DNA of 40,151 bases, taken from a virus. The notes beneath the pieces are model-generated. The model searched no databases, was not told where the DNA came from, and worked only from the letters and a program-made list of their open reading frames with translations. Shown here in pieces: positions 22,927-30,160 of this stretch (positions within the stretch are counted from its first letter, which is position 1; every line of letters begins with the position of its first letter). The DNA is taken from IMG/VR virus record IMGVR_UViG_3300044712_002659, positions 1 to 40,151 of that record. One strand, 5' to 3'. The position numbers were made by a program, and so were the translations under genes.

Positions 22927-24468
22927 TCAAAAAGCCCCCCTTTGCATCGCGCCAAACACCCGGGGCCGAACCGTTTCATATTCGACCCGCATGCCGACCC
23001 CTTTTTGCAGGCTGCTAATCGCCATTTCTGAGGCGTCCGGCCCGTCGTCATGGACTGTCGGGTTCAGGATGTAGACAAATTGCTCCTCGAGGATCTTCTG
23101 GTCACTATGCCGCTTTTCGAACCGCATCTTCTTGTGTTCCCAGAGATACTCGCAGGTGCCGATGATCCGCGAGTCGATCTTGCTGGTCGTGTGGTGGATC
23201 GGCGCCCAGGGGAGGTAGCGCCCGACCTGTTTGGCATAGTTTTGGATTGCCTCATGGAGAAAATCCTTGAGCATGTTTTCTTCCACGATGACCCGCCCGG
23301 GATACAAATCGTTTTGCTCATAGGCGGCGGCAAAGAACTCGCCGATGGATCTTCGCTTGATCCAGGCGTGCATGCAGAAGAAGACCATTGTGCTCCGGTC
23401 CAGGCCCCAGGTGCAGACGGAGCGAAAATCGCTGCCGCTGGTTGCAGTGCTGGATGGGTCGACGCCGGTGGCAAACATCAAAGGACGTTTGACCAGTTCG
23501 ACACGCTCGAAGTAACTGACCGTTTCCTGCGGGAAGGGGCTGTCCTCCTCCGTCGACTTGTTACGGTACTCCTTGTTGAAGATGCGCTTGGTGACCAGCG
23601 TCTTGCGGCGCATCAGCTTGTCCCAGGGCCAGCGGGACGGCCAGAGGGTGATATGGTTTTCCTCGTCCACGACGGCGTCGTAAACTTTGGAGTTGTACAG
23701 CTTCTTGCCCGTTTCCTCGTCCTCCATCGCGATCAACTGCGAGATGGCGCTCTTGGCATGAAAGACGTTCCCGACCATCGTAGCCGAGCAGTCCCCCTCG
23801 ATGCAGCCGAGAACCTCGCCCTGGATGAAATCGATCGTCGCTTGGGTAACCTTCGGCGATTTAACCGTGGCGTTGTCCTCCATATCGTCGAGGCCGATAT
23901 CGTCCGGTCGATGGGGACCGAATTTCTTTCCGCGCCACTGATCGCCCCGCCCCAGGGCCTCGATCATCGTCCCGCCCTTGGTTACGAATAGATCGTCGGA
24001 CCAGGTCTTGGTCCTGCCGATCGCGGCGCCGTAGTCGTGGCGCAGACGGGGGTTGTCCTCCAACTCGACCTTGATCGAGACGGTGAACCGCTTGGCCTGG
24101 TCGTGGATGTTGGAGCCCAGCATGATGTACTTGCGCAGCTTTCGGGCGATCCGGTAGACGCGCAGGCCGAACGTCACGACGGTGGTCTTGGCGTGATCCC
24201 GGGGCGCGCCGATCAGGTTCAGCCCCGGCGTGTCGGCGATCTGACACCACTCCGCATGGCAGGTCGCTGGCTCGGAGGGGAAGTAATGCGGCATATAGGT
24301 GCGCATGAACTCCAGCGGATCGGCACACCGTTCGATACGTTCGCGCTTCTTCTCCGGGCCGTCATTTTCGAAGGGCGAGACGCTCTCGGCGATCACCTTG
24401 CGCAACGAGGCGACGTAGTCGTCATACTGCGCTTCGGAAAGATGCTGGCGTTTACGCATTACTGCCAT
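22927..24468 (-). CDS. Terminase large subunit (Mu gp28 type)
   Basis: This ATP-driven motor and nuclease packages phage DNA. The 513-residue protein has a Walker-A-like GAPRDHAKT (about 89-97), an acidic Walker-B-like region (DIGLDDMEDN), the nuclease Asp in ATGVDPSSTATSGSDFR (about 335-351) and a later acidic DDGPDASEMA near 485. Its first codons overlap the small-subunit gene by 17 bp. The C-terminus ends on a frame that continues into a 127-bp non-coding gap before the portal gene. Assignment is by motifs plus order. Confidence 0.9.
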   Translation of the reverse strand: MAVMRKRQHLSEAQYDDYVASLRKVIAESVSPFENDGPEKKRERIERCADPLEFMRTYMPHYFPSEPATCHAEWCQIADTPGLNLIGAPRDHAKTTVVTFGLRVYRIARKLRKYIMLGSNIHDQAKRFTVSIKVELEDNPRLRHDYGAAIGRTKTWSDDLFVTKGGTMIEALGRGDQWRGKKFGPHRPDDIGLDDMEDNATVKSPKVTQATIDFIQGEVLGCIEGDCSATMVGNVFHAKSAISQLIAMEDEETGKKLYNSKVYDAVVDEENHITLWPSRWPWDKLMRRKTLVTKRIFNKEYRNKSTEEDSPFPQETVSYFERVELVKRPLMFATGVDPSSTATSGSDFRSVCTWGLDRSTMVFFCMHAWIKRRSIGEFFAAAYEQNDLYPGRVIVEENMLKDFLHEAIQNYAKQVGRYLPWAPIHHTTSKIDSRIIGTCEYLWEHKKMRFEKRHSDQKILEEQFVYILNPTVHDDGPDASEMAISSLQKGVGMRVEYETVRPRVFGAMQRGAF

Positions 24469-24949
24469 TCATGCACTCCGTCTTGAACTTCATCGTCATC
24501 GCGTCGAAATCCGCCGCCAACGTCTTGAGCCCTTCCGGATCGTTCTCCCGGAGCCAGCCAACCATCCACTGCAGGTTCTCCAGGAACACCTTGGCCCGGT
24601 CATATCCCGCGCCCTGGCCCTCGACCGCTTTGAATTTGACCACCAGGGAGCCCAGCTTGGAGAGGTTATCGAGGGATCCGCCGTCGATCGCGCCCGGTTG
24701 CCGCTCTTCGGCGAACGTCAGCTCGCGCTCCAGGAGGGCCTCCATTCGCAGACCGAACGAAGCCTTGCGCGATCGCGCCTTGTCCCACTCGTCCAGCTCC
24801 TCGTCCGGCTTCCTCGTCTGGCCTTTCCAGGCGGAAAGGGTCTGCCGAGAAACGCCGTATTTGGCCTCGATGGCGGTAAGGGATTCGCCATCGACAAATG
24901 CTTGTCTGCATACGGCCTCCAGTTGCGTGCGCGCTCCCTTTTCGGCCAT
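24452..24949 (-). CDS. Small terminase subunit (Mu gp27-like, DUF1804 type)
   Basis: The ATG at 24949 overlaps the previous stop in a TGATG junction, which favours it over a longer upstream frame; the product is 165 residues. The N-terminal region has a helix-turn-helix (SLTAIEAKYGVSRQTLSAWKG, here residues about 22-42 in part), as expected for recognition of packaging DNA. A long helical middle and the C-terminal acidic part follow. It lies just before the large subunit, with which it overlaps. Confidence 0.82.
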   Translation of the reverse strand: MAEKGARTQLEAVCRQAFVDGESLTAIEAKYGVSRQTLSAWKGQTRKPDEELDEWDKARSRKASFGLRMEALLERELTFAEERQPGAIDGGSLDNLSKLGSLVVKFKAVEGQGAGYDRAKVFLENLQWMVGWLRENDPEGLKTLAADFDAMTMKFKTECMNGSNA

Positions 24950-25194
24950 CACTTCAGCTCCTGCTCCAGGCGGGCGATCTCGGCATTCGCGACGGCGAGA
25001 TCCGCCCACTTGGATTTCAGTTCATCCCACTGGCCGTCCACTTCTTCGACGGGGAGCTCCTCGGGCTTCTTCAGGCTGCAGTCCAGGTTGACCTGGATCA
25101 GCCGGCAGAGGCTGTCGATCTCCGCGCGGAGGCGCCGGGCCTTGAACTCCAGGTTGGTCTTCTGTGTCCGCCGCATCTCGTTTTGAAAGCTCAT
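24949..25194 (-). CDS. Small coiled-coil protein (Mu gp26 position)
   Basis: The start at 25194 overlaps the upstream stop (ATGA), giving 81 residues. The protein is mostly helical with heptads (LRAEIDSLCRLIQVNL, then VANAEIARLEQELK). It occupies the slot of Mu gp26, which lies before the terminase genes and has no known function. A role in packaging or lysis is possible but open. Confidence 0.65.
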   Translation of the reverse strand: MSFQNEMRRTQKTNLEFKARRLRAEIDSLCRLIQVNLDCSLKKPEELPVEEVDGQWDELKSKWADLAVANAEIARLEQELK

Positions 25195-25526
25195 GATGAT
25201 ATCTGCCTCTGTCTTTCTGCCATCCGTTGGAAGCAAGGAACCCGATCCCGGAGGAACTTGGTCAACTCGACGGTCGCCGCGGTGGAGAGACGGATTGTAT
25301 CGACGTGCTCACTCGACATCTTTTCATATTTCTGCACTAATTTATTGCTGTTCTCGTACATCACGATAGCGGCGTTAAGCCGCTTTTCCATCGATCGGGA
25401 GACGAAATACATCATGATCCAGGGGCCGAAGACGATCGAGAAAATGATCGATCCGATCTCCCATGTTCCCACCTTGGCGACGATCGCCGCGATTGCCGTT
25501 AGTGCCGCTATCTGTTCAGGCGTCAT
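25191..25526 (-). CDS. Small membrane protein, holin-like candidate
   Basis: The start at 25526 overlaps the hydrolase stop in an ATGA junction; the product has 111 residues. One or two hydrophobic segments lie at about 7-19 and 24-43 (IIFSIVFGPWIMMYFVSR), then a basic and helical cytoplasmic tail (YENSNKLVQKYEKM) rich in charged residues. In the lysis cluster this is the best candidate for holin or a spanin-like helper. The domain is not recognised and Mu holin-type names should not be transferred without a search. Confidence 0.55.
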   Translation of the reverse strand: MTPEQIAALTAIAAIVAKVGTWEIGSIIFSIVFGPWIMMYFVSRSMEKRLNAAIVMYENSNKLVQKYEKMSSEHVDTIRLSTAATVELTKFLRDRVPCFQRMAERQRQISS

Positions 25527-26059
25527 CCAACTACCCCCTCGAAGATCGTTTCGTAGTTTCGGCTCTCCCTCCAGCGATCGGTCAGGTTGTCGGGATTGAC
25601 GCCGTAGTGGTTGCGCATGAACCCGGCGGCCCGATCCAGCCCGAGGTATTCCGCACATCCCGTTTCGAACTTCGCCGTGAGCTCACTGCAAACGACCCGG
25701 TCCCAGTGGATCCATTTCCCCATTCCGATCAGATGGAGGAGGAGCCGGGGTACCGGATACCACTGGCCGATATGCTCCCGGATCTTCTCGAACCCGGCCG
25801 CGTAGACGTAAGGGTCCATGTGGATGTTCCGGACGACCAGGACCCTCGCCCCCTTGTAAGCCTCCCAGAGGATCTGTGACTTCACCGTCCAGAGTGATTC
25901 CAGCGTCGCCCCGTAGGGATCGGTGATGATGCCGGTGTGAGAGTAAGTCGATTCATTGTCGGCCGACTTGGCCTTCTGGACGAAGTTGATCACCGCCCCC
26001 AGGGCCATCGGGTTTTTCGTGGCGAACTCGTCGCCGGGGCACAGTATCGGCAGATCCAT
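25523..26059 (-). CDS. Permuted papain-like (NlpC/P60, YiiX-type) hydrolase
   Basis: The start at 26059 has GGAGGGG seven or so bases upstream and gives 178 residues. The order of catalytic residues is that of circularly permuted papain-like amidases: His41 in YSHTGIIT comes first and Cys124 in RVVCSELTAKF comes later. A conserved opening CPGDEFATKN is present. Such proteins cut lipid or peptide amide bonds, and in phages they cluster with lysis genes. It has no signal peptide, so export would need a holin. Function here is inferred from fold and location. Confidence 0.7.
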   Translation of the reverse strand: MDLPILCPGDEFATKNPMALGAVINFVQKAKSADNESTYSHTGIITDPYGATLESLWTVKSQILWEAYKGARVLVVRNIHMDPYVYAAGFEKIREHIGQWYPVPRLLLHLIGMGKWIHWDRVVCSELTAKFETGCAEYLGLDRAAGFMRNHYGVNPDNLTDRWRESRNYETIFEGVVG

Positions 26060-26091
26060 CGCAAGTCCCCTCCTTTCGATCTTGTCCCGCG

Positions 26092-26781
26092 TCACTCGGC
26101 AAATCTTAAGTGCAAATGGTTATCGTGCTGGCCCGCCGGGTCGGCCTGCACTTTGTCGATATACAGTTGCCGCATCTGTGCAGCCCACCCCGCAGTGAGC
26201 GGCCAGAGGGCGGTTTTGATCTCCGGCGAAACCCGCACCTCAAAGTCGTTTACTGCCCGCCGGTTGTAATCGCGCGGCAGTTCGTAATCGGGCCACCCGG
26301 CGATGATCAGCAGCCGGATCAATTCGATCCGGAGCGAGTCACTTTCGGGGTAGCGAATGTCCACCGTCCGCCCGTCCTCATAGTGGGCGGTATTCTCCGG
26401 CGGCACGCCGGAGAGCAGGCACGCGTTGACGACGGCGATCTTGATTCCCATCTTATCCGCGACATTCCACAGGGACCGCCAGAAGCGGGATTGCAGGTAG
26501 GGAGCCGTGCCCGTAAAGGCAAGGTGGGCGTCGGGGATGATCTGAGTCCGGGCAGGAGTGTCGGTGTAGGGGTTTGCGCTGATGGGGCCGGGGGCCGGCA
26601 CAGTGGGCGGAACCGTGGTCGTTATCGTCGGCAGAGGGGCGGATAAAAGCAGGGCGGCAGTATCATCGATGAGAATCCTGATCGCGTCCAGGTTGGTGCG
26701 GATCGCCACAGTATCGACCGCGGACACCTGGGAGGCGAAGAACGAAAAGACGATCAGCGTCGTGATGAGCAGCTTCTTCAT
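26092..26781 (-). CDS. Secreted LAS-type (M15/M74-like) peptidoglycan peptidase
   Basis: The start at 26781 gives 229 residues with a clear signal peptide (MKKLLITTLIVFSFFASQVSA, cut after Ala21 or so; shown here only to position 21 in part). A Pro/Thr linker (about 51-66) leads to a catalytic domain with zinc-ligand-like residues His133 and Asp141 (H-x7-D) and the paired His222/His224 in NHLHLRF. This is the LAS metallopeptidase arrangement of murein endopeptidases. It starts 1 bp after the endolysin stop. Secretion through the Sec system before lysis would make it a periplasmic helper. Confidence 0.72.
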   Translation of the reverse strand: MKKLLITTLIVFSFFASQVSAVDTVAIRTNLDAIRILIDDTAALLLSAPLPTITTTVPPTVPAPGPISANPYTDTPARTQIIPDAHLAFTGTAPYLQSRFWRSLWNVADKMGIKIAVVNACLLSGVPPENTAHYEDGRTVDIRYPESDSLRIELIRLLIIAGWPDYELPRDYNRRAVNDFEVRVSPEIKTALWPLTAGWAAQMRQLYIDKVQADPAGQHDNHLHLRFAE

Positions 26782-26782
26782 G

Positions 26783-27235
26783 TCAAGCGTCCTTCCACTG
26801 AACGTGCGGGAGGTCCCGCTGTTTCCAGGACCCGCCCCACTCAAGGCCGCAAAAGACGGCCACCCTGCCGAATTCTTCCCAGTCCGGAATATGATCCCCG
26901 TCCGTGTCTACTTTGATGTCGGTGCAGTATTTGCCGTCGCGCTCGATGAAATAGTCGACGGCCTCGCGGTCTTTATGGGCAGAGAGGACCGTCCATGTGA
27001 CCGGCCCTTTGTTCTCCTCCGCGGTAATGGGCGCCAGACCCGCAGCCAGGTATGCCTCGTTGACGATAGCCAGGGCGGCCCGCCCGCGCTTCCAGAGCGC
27101 GCTTTGCTCCTTCTGTGAGCGGTAGGTGCAGGAGCGTTTGAAGACCCCGGGAACAGCGGTTTCAAGACGCTCCTCGAAAGTCCGGATCTTCTCTTGCATC
27201 CTCGGCGTCAGGTCTTCGATTTTCCTGCTGGCCAT
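26783..27235 (-). CDS. Endolysin, peptidase M15 (L-Ala-D-Glu/VanY-type) with Ca-binding-like loop
   Basis: The 150-residue protein is the first late gene. It has the M15 zinc motif S-A-H-K-x-x-E-A-V-D (His87, Asp94) and the C-terminal LPHVQW with His144. The RSQKEQSALWKRGR block (about 39-52) is typical of T5-like and related endolysins. An unusual insertion, DTDGDHIPDWEEF at 110-122, has the spacing of a calcium-binding loop (Asp110, Asp112, Asp114, Asp118, Glu121). No signal peptide is present, so a holin is probably needed. AAAGGATCCCG precedes the start. Confidence 0.85.
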   Translation of the reverse strand: MASRKIEDLTPRMQEKIRTFEERLETAVPGVFKRSCTYRSQKEQSALWKRGRAALAIVNEAYLAAGLAPITAEENKGPVTWTVLSAHKDREAVDYFIERDGKYCTDIKVDTDGDHIPDWEEFGRVAVFCGLEWGGSWKQRDLPHVQWKDA

Positions 27236-27237
27236 CG

Positions 27238-27528
27238 GGATCCTTTATGGTGCCGCCCCCGGGAGGAGGCATCTCCCGGGGGACAGCGGGTCGGCGCCTA
27301 CTGTTACGCGCCCTTAAACCGCGTAGCGGTTGGTATCAGTGGGTGGGCAAGGCATCCGGCCGGCATTCCGGATGCCCAGCCCGCTCCGTAAGGAGGTGGT
27401 CGTTGGACACGGGTATACGGGATTGCTTGAGGGGTTTCTACCAAAGCACTTGAGAAAATTAGTTGGGGGAAGCAGTTGGGTGAGCCCTGCCCTCGCGCGC
27501 GCGCGAGGGCAGGTTATGCAGGAAGGCC
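27238..27528 (-). promoter_or_regulatory. Hairpin-rich leader between early and late operons; probable late promoter region
   Basis: This 291-bp stretch has no credible gene. It directly follows the Mor/C-type activator and precedes the first late gene, so the activator-dependent late promoter should be here. It contains several inverted repeats: a 28-bp perfect palindrome (27486-27513), AACCGC/GCGGTT (27317-27331), GGCATCCGG/CCGGATGCC (27351-27376) and CCCCCGGGAG/CTCCCGGGGG (27256-27282). The 6-mer CTTGAG is repeated at 27426 and 27449. No clear -35/-10 pair stands out, as expected for an activator-dependent promoter. Confidence 0.6.
27486..27513 (-). terminator. 28-bp perfect palindrome after the activator gene, terminator-like stem
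   Basis: The 14-base arm CCTGCCCTCGCGCG and its exact complement are joined without an interposed loop and would form a very stable stem just 16 bp after the Mor/C-type stop. There is no U-run on either side, so it is not a classical Rho-independent terminator. It could pause early transcription or protect the mRNA end. Confidence 0.5.
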
Positions 27529-27849
27529 TTACACCACGTCCTCGAACAAATTCGCAGTCTCGTCGGGCGGCTTGCGCTGGACGATCTCCCGTATCCAGGT
27601 TTCCGTCAGGGCATATTTGCGGGCCAGGTCCCGGTGATTGCAGCCGGTGAACTCCGCGCGGATCCGCTCGTCCCTCTTATCCCGGAGCAGGGTCTCGATC
27701 TTGGGGTAATAAATCCGCCCGCCGCCGATATGCTGCGCCAGCTTCAGGGCGTTTTCCATACCGATGAGCTCGGCCACGACCTGGTACTCCCTGGGCAGGC
27801 TTTCGATGGGGATCTCGGCGGCGATGTCGGCCAGCCAGTCTACCGGCAT
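27529..27849 (-). CDS. Mor/C-family late transcription activator
   Basis: The start at 27849 has GGGGGAGACTCA before it and gives 106 residues. The protein follows the Mor/C family layout: an N-terminal dimerisation part (MPVDWLADIAAEIPIESLP), a middle helix with MENALKLAQHIGGGRIYYPK, and a C-terminal helix-turn-helix (HRDLARKYALTETWIREIVQR). In Mu, Mor turns on the middle promoter and C the late ones; only one member is seen here, so a single activator may do both jobs. It is the last early gene and lies next to the putative late promoter region. Confidence 0.88.
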   Translation of the reverse strand: MPVDWLADIAAEIPIESLPREYQVVAELIGMENALKLAQHIGGGRIYYPKIETLLRDKRDERIRAEFTGCNHRDLARKYALTETWIREIVQRKPPDETANLFEDVV

Positions 27850-28292
27850 TGAGTCTCCCCCGTTTGCGGCAGCTTCGTATGCTTCAACATTCCCTTGAGC
27901 CCCTCGATCACCTTCTCGGCCTGCTCGGCCGTGGCGACCCGCCTGATCCGCATGTGCTTCGTCAACCACCGCTGATATCCATCCTCGGCGCGCCACGGGA
28001 CCTTCTTAACCAGGAGCGCGATAAAGTTCAGCTCGTCGCACGTCGGTAGGCCGACGACGTTTCCCTGCGTCCGGGGGCGATGAATGCGGCGCCGCTTGGG
28101 CTGGATCTTGAATCCCAGCGTCTTGAAATAGTTAATGAGCCCGTCCGCCTCGAAATAGGTCAGATCCGTGCTGGACGCCTTCTTCCCCTTGGTCTGTCCG
28201 GCGATCGCATCCTCGTACTCTTCCCGGGAGAGGCCGAGCTGGGCCTTGGCGATGTGGATCAATTGCACCTGGATCGGTTCGATCATCTTCAT
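27840..28292 (-). CDS. Mu gp16-like regulatory protein (GemA, DUF1018)
   Basis: The 150-residue protein starts MKMIEPIQVQLIHIAKAQLG and contains LSREEYEDAIAG and the FEADGLINYFKTLGFKIQPK block that mark this family. A basic linker (PKRRRIHRPR, about 65-74) and a C-terminal helical part follow. GemA-like proteins affect host gene expression and DNA topology in Mu. It overlaps the activator start by 10 bp and the upstream gene by 4 bp. Confidence 0.85.
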   Translation of the reverse strand: MKMIEPIQVQLIHIAKAQLGLSREEYEDAIAGQTKGKKASSTDLTYFEADGLINYFKTLGFKIQPKRRRIHRPRTQGNVVGLPTCDELNFIALLVKKVPWRAEDGYQRWLTKHMRIRRVATAEQAEKVIEGLKGMLKHTKLPQTGETQCR

Positions 28293-28792
28293 TTCAGTCC
28301 CACCTTTTGCTTGAATGCGGCGATTTGCTTCTTGGTTGCGTCGGACAACGGCTGCGGCTCCTCTTCCACTTCCCGGGTCCGTTTCTTCCTTGCCTCCTCG
28401 CGGTCCTTTTCGGCCTTGGCCGCCAGCTCCGCCGCCATCTCCCAGGCGACGTGCCGGAGGTAGTTATGGTTCTTGAGCCCTTTCGGGCCGGTGGCCAAGG
28501 TGGCCTCCATCGCCCGGCCCCAGATCTCCGGCGTGACGGGCCGCTCCTCGCCGCCCTGCCAGTGGACCATTTCCGGCTCCGTCAGATCCTTGAGGCTCCT
28601 GACAAGGGTCAGCGCCCTCCGCCAGGGGAGCGCCTTCTCCCCCTGGCGGAAGAGCCCCAGGTAATGCAGCGTCCGGATCTGGACGGACGGGGGGAGTCTG
28701 AGCGCCGCTTCGAAGAAATTCCGGATGATCGAATCGTTCATCCAGGCTTCAGCGCTGGCCACGGCCCCGCAACTCGGACAGATTAACCGCAT
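28289..28792 (-). CDS. Phage early protein with N-terminal zinc-ribbon-like motif
   Basis: The 167-residue protein starts MRLICPSCGAVASAEAW, a single CxxCG knuckle as in half of a zinc ribbon. A helical middle with a HYLGLFRQGEKALPWRR block (about 43-59) and a highly charged C-terminus (KDREEARKKRTREVEEE) follow. It overlaps both neighbours by 4 and 10 bp. Proteins of this size and opening occur in Mu-like early regions without known role. No second Cys pair was found, so metal binding is uncertain. Confidence 0.6.
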   Translation of the reverse strand: MRLICPSCGAVASAEAWMNDSIIRNFFEAALRLPPSVQIRTLHYLGLFRQGEKALPWRRALTLVRSLKDLTEPEMVHWQGGEERPVTPEIWGRAMEATLATGPKGLKNHNYLRHVAWEMAAELAAKAEKDREEARKKRTREVEEEPQPLSDATKKQIAAFKQKVGLK

Positions 28793-29157
28793 TGAGTATG
28801 CTCCTGTTCGATCTCAAGCTTTCCCTGGTTGAAGACCAGCTCCAGGGAGGATTTCTGCAGACGGGCGGCGCGGACCAGGATCATGATGCCCCGGTGCCGC
28901 AGGCTCCTGGTCGCCGTGATGATTTCGTCGGGCGTCTCGGCGATGAAGAACCCGGGCGGGTCATCCACAGCGGAGGCCACCAGGATCCCGCGATCCATGA
29001 TGAGGCTGCGGACGGTCTGGCGGACATCCTTGTCGCTCAGGCCCGTCCGGATGCTCAGATCCCGGGCGGAGAGGGCGGAGGCGCGGCCGGTCATCAAGCA
29101 GCAGTAAACCGCCTGCTCCTCCGCCGTCATGTCAAAATCAAACGCCGCCTGATCCAC
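28783..29157 (-). CDS. Putative winged-helix phage protein
   Basis: The 124-residue protein has an N-terminal helix-turn-helix pattern (ALSARDLSIRTGLSDKDVRQ, here about 28-47) followed by a beta-hairpin (RGILVASAVDDPPGFFIAET), which is the winged-helix layout. It ends with a charged part. In the early operon it may regulate transcription, but the family was not recognised. Confidence 0.58.
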   Translation of the reverse strand: MDQAAFDFDMTAEEQAVYCCLMTGRASALSARDLSIRTGLSDKDVRQTVRSLIMDRGILVASAVDDPPGFFIAETPDEIITATRSLRHRGIMILVRAARLQKSSLELVFNQGKLEIEQEHTQCG

Positions 29158-29172
29158 CTCGCCGCCCCCGAT

Positions 29173-29709
29173 TTACACTGCTACTTCCGTCTCGGTCCCT
29201 TCCTCGTCGTCCTCCTTCAGGAGCGCGTTGACGAGTTTGTCGATCTCGCTGTCCGTACTCTTGATCACCACTACGTCGCCAGTCTCCCCGATCGTCACGC
29301 CGATCCGCTTGAGGTCTGCCGCGGGAAGCTGCTGCAGGGCGTCTCTGATCGGCTTTTCAACTGTCTTGATGAGGACGTCGGCCTGCTCCGGGAAGTGTTT
29401 TTTGATCAGCCGGACCACCTGGTCTTTATCGTCCCAGGAGATCTTGCCTTTCTCCTTCTGGAAGCCGATCTTCACCCCGTGGATGATCATCGTGCGGGGC
29501 TTTCGGAATAGCTCCGGGCTCTCCTCGATCGCCGCCTTCAGGGCTGCCTGCCGTTCGGCGACCGCCTCCACTTTCCGCTTGATCGCCACAACATGCTGCC
29601 GCTTCAATGCGGCAATCTCGTGCTCGGCTACGAGCACGGCCTCGGAGAGCTGCACCCGCCAGTCCGCATAGTCCTTGGTCAATCGCTCGATTTCTCCTAG
29701 ATTTGCCAT
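29173..29709 (-). CDS. Gam-like host-nuclease inhibitor candidate
   Basis: The 178-residue protein has a long N-terminal coiled coil (about 8-70) and then a compact domain with TMIIHGVKIGFQKEKGKISW, VVRLIKKHFPEQADVLI and PAADLKRIGVTIGETGDVVV. That layout, a helix pair and then a G-V/I-x-I core, is like Mu Gam, which coats linear DNA ends and blocks RecBCD. It sits in the early region after the MuB-like ATPase, as in Mu. Similarity was judged by eye. The acidic tail is extra. Confidence 0.6.
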   Translation of the reverse strand: MANLGEIERLTKDYADWRVQLSEAVLVAEHEIAALKRQHVVAIKRKVEAVAERQAALKAAIEESPELFRKPRTMIIHGVKIGFQKEKGKISWDDKDQVVRLIKKHFPEQADVLIKTVEKPIRDALQQLPAADLKRIGVTIGETGDVVVIKSTDSEIDKLVNALLKEDDEEGTETEVAV

Positions 29710-29733
29710 GTTATTAATCCTTTCAATCGGTCT

Positions 29734-29958
29734 TCATGATTTGAAATATCCGCAGCCGACGCACTTGTCGGGCTCGCGGGACTGTTGTACAATGCAGACG
29801 GCCGTGTCGATCCGATCCCTCCTCGCCTGACAATGGATTCCATTGCCGGCTGGCCGTTCACCCGGGATGACTCCGGGAAAGAGTCCGGGCTGTACGGTTT
29901 CGGTTCGACGCGGCTTTTTCACCTTCGGCTTTGCCCATCGGCGCTCACGTTTCGTCAT
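29734..29958 (-). CDS. Small cysteine-rich early phage protein
   Basis: The 74-residue protein has a basic N-terminus (MTKRERRWAKPKVKKPRR) and four Cys towards the C-terminus, one in HCQARRD, one in TAVCIVQQ and a CVGC pair. This may form a zinc site. Its start overlaps the next upstream gene's stop by 4 bp. No known role. Confidence 0.55.
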   Translation of the reverse strand: MTKRERRWAKPKVKKPRRTETVQPGLFPGVIPGERPAGNGIHCQARRDRIDTAVCIVQQSREPDKCVGCGYFKS

Positions 29959-30143
29959 CCGAGCACCCCCCGGATCCAGAGCATGATTTCTTTCAGAAAG
30001 AGCGCACCGAACAGGAGTGCGAAAATGAACGCGCAGATCGCCACATCGCCCAGGGCGCGGCCGGAATCCTCACGGAAGCCCTGCAGTAGGACCCACCATG
30101 CGCCTACTCTCGCGTATTGTTGCGTCTCGTTTGATGATTCCAT
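29955..30143 (-). CDS. Small single-span membrane protein
   Basis: The 62-residue protein has one strong hydrophobic segment at about 33-58 (AICAFIFALLFGALFLKEIM) after a polar N-terminus. It begins 17 bp after the MuB-like stop, with GAAAGGAGCGAGC before the ATG. It lies inside the early operon. Function unknown; superinfection or membrane effects are possible but unsupported. Confidence 0.55.
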   Translation of the reverse strand: MESSNETQQYARVGAWWVLLQGFREDSGRALGDVAICAFIFALLFGALFLKEIMLWIRGVLG

Positions 30144-30160
30144 CGTTGCTCGCTCCTTTC

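Noticed and set aside
27247-27453. Plus-strand reading frame in the late leader with AAGGAGG nearby
   Set aside because: Its composition follows the hairpins, the ribosome-site match lies within it, and no phage-like protein features appear.
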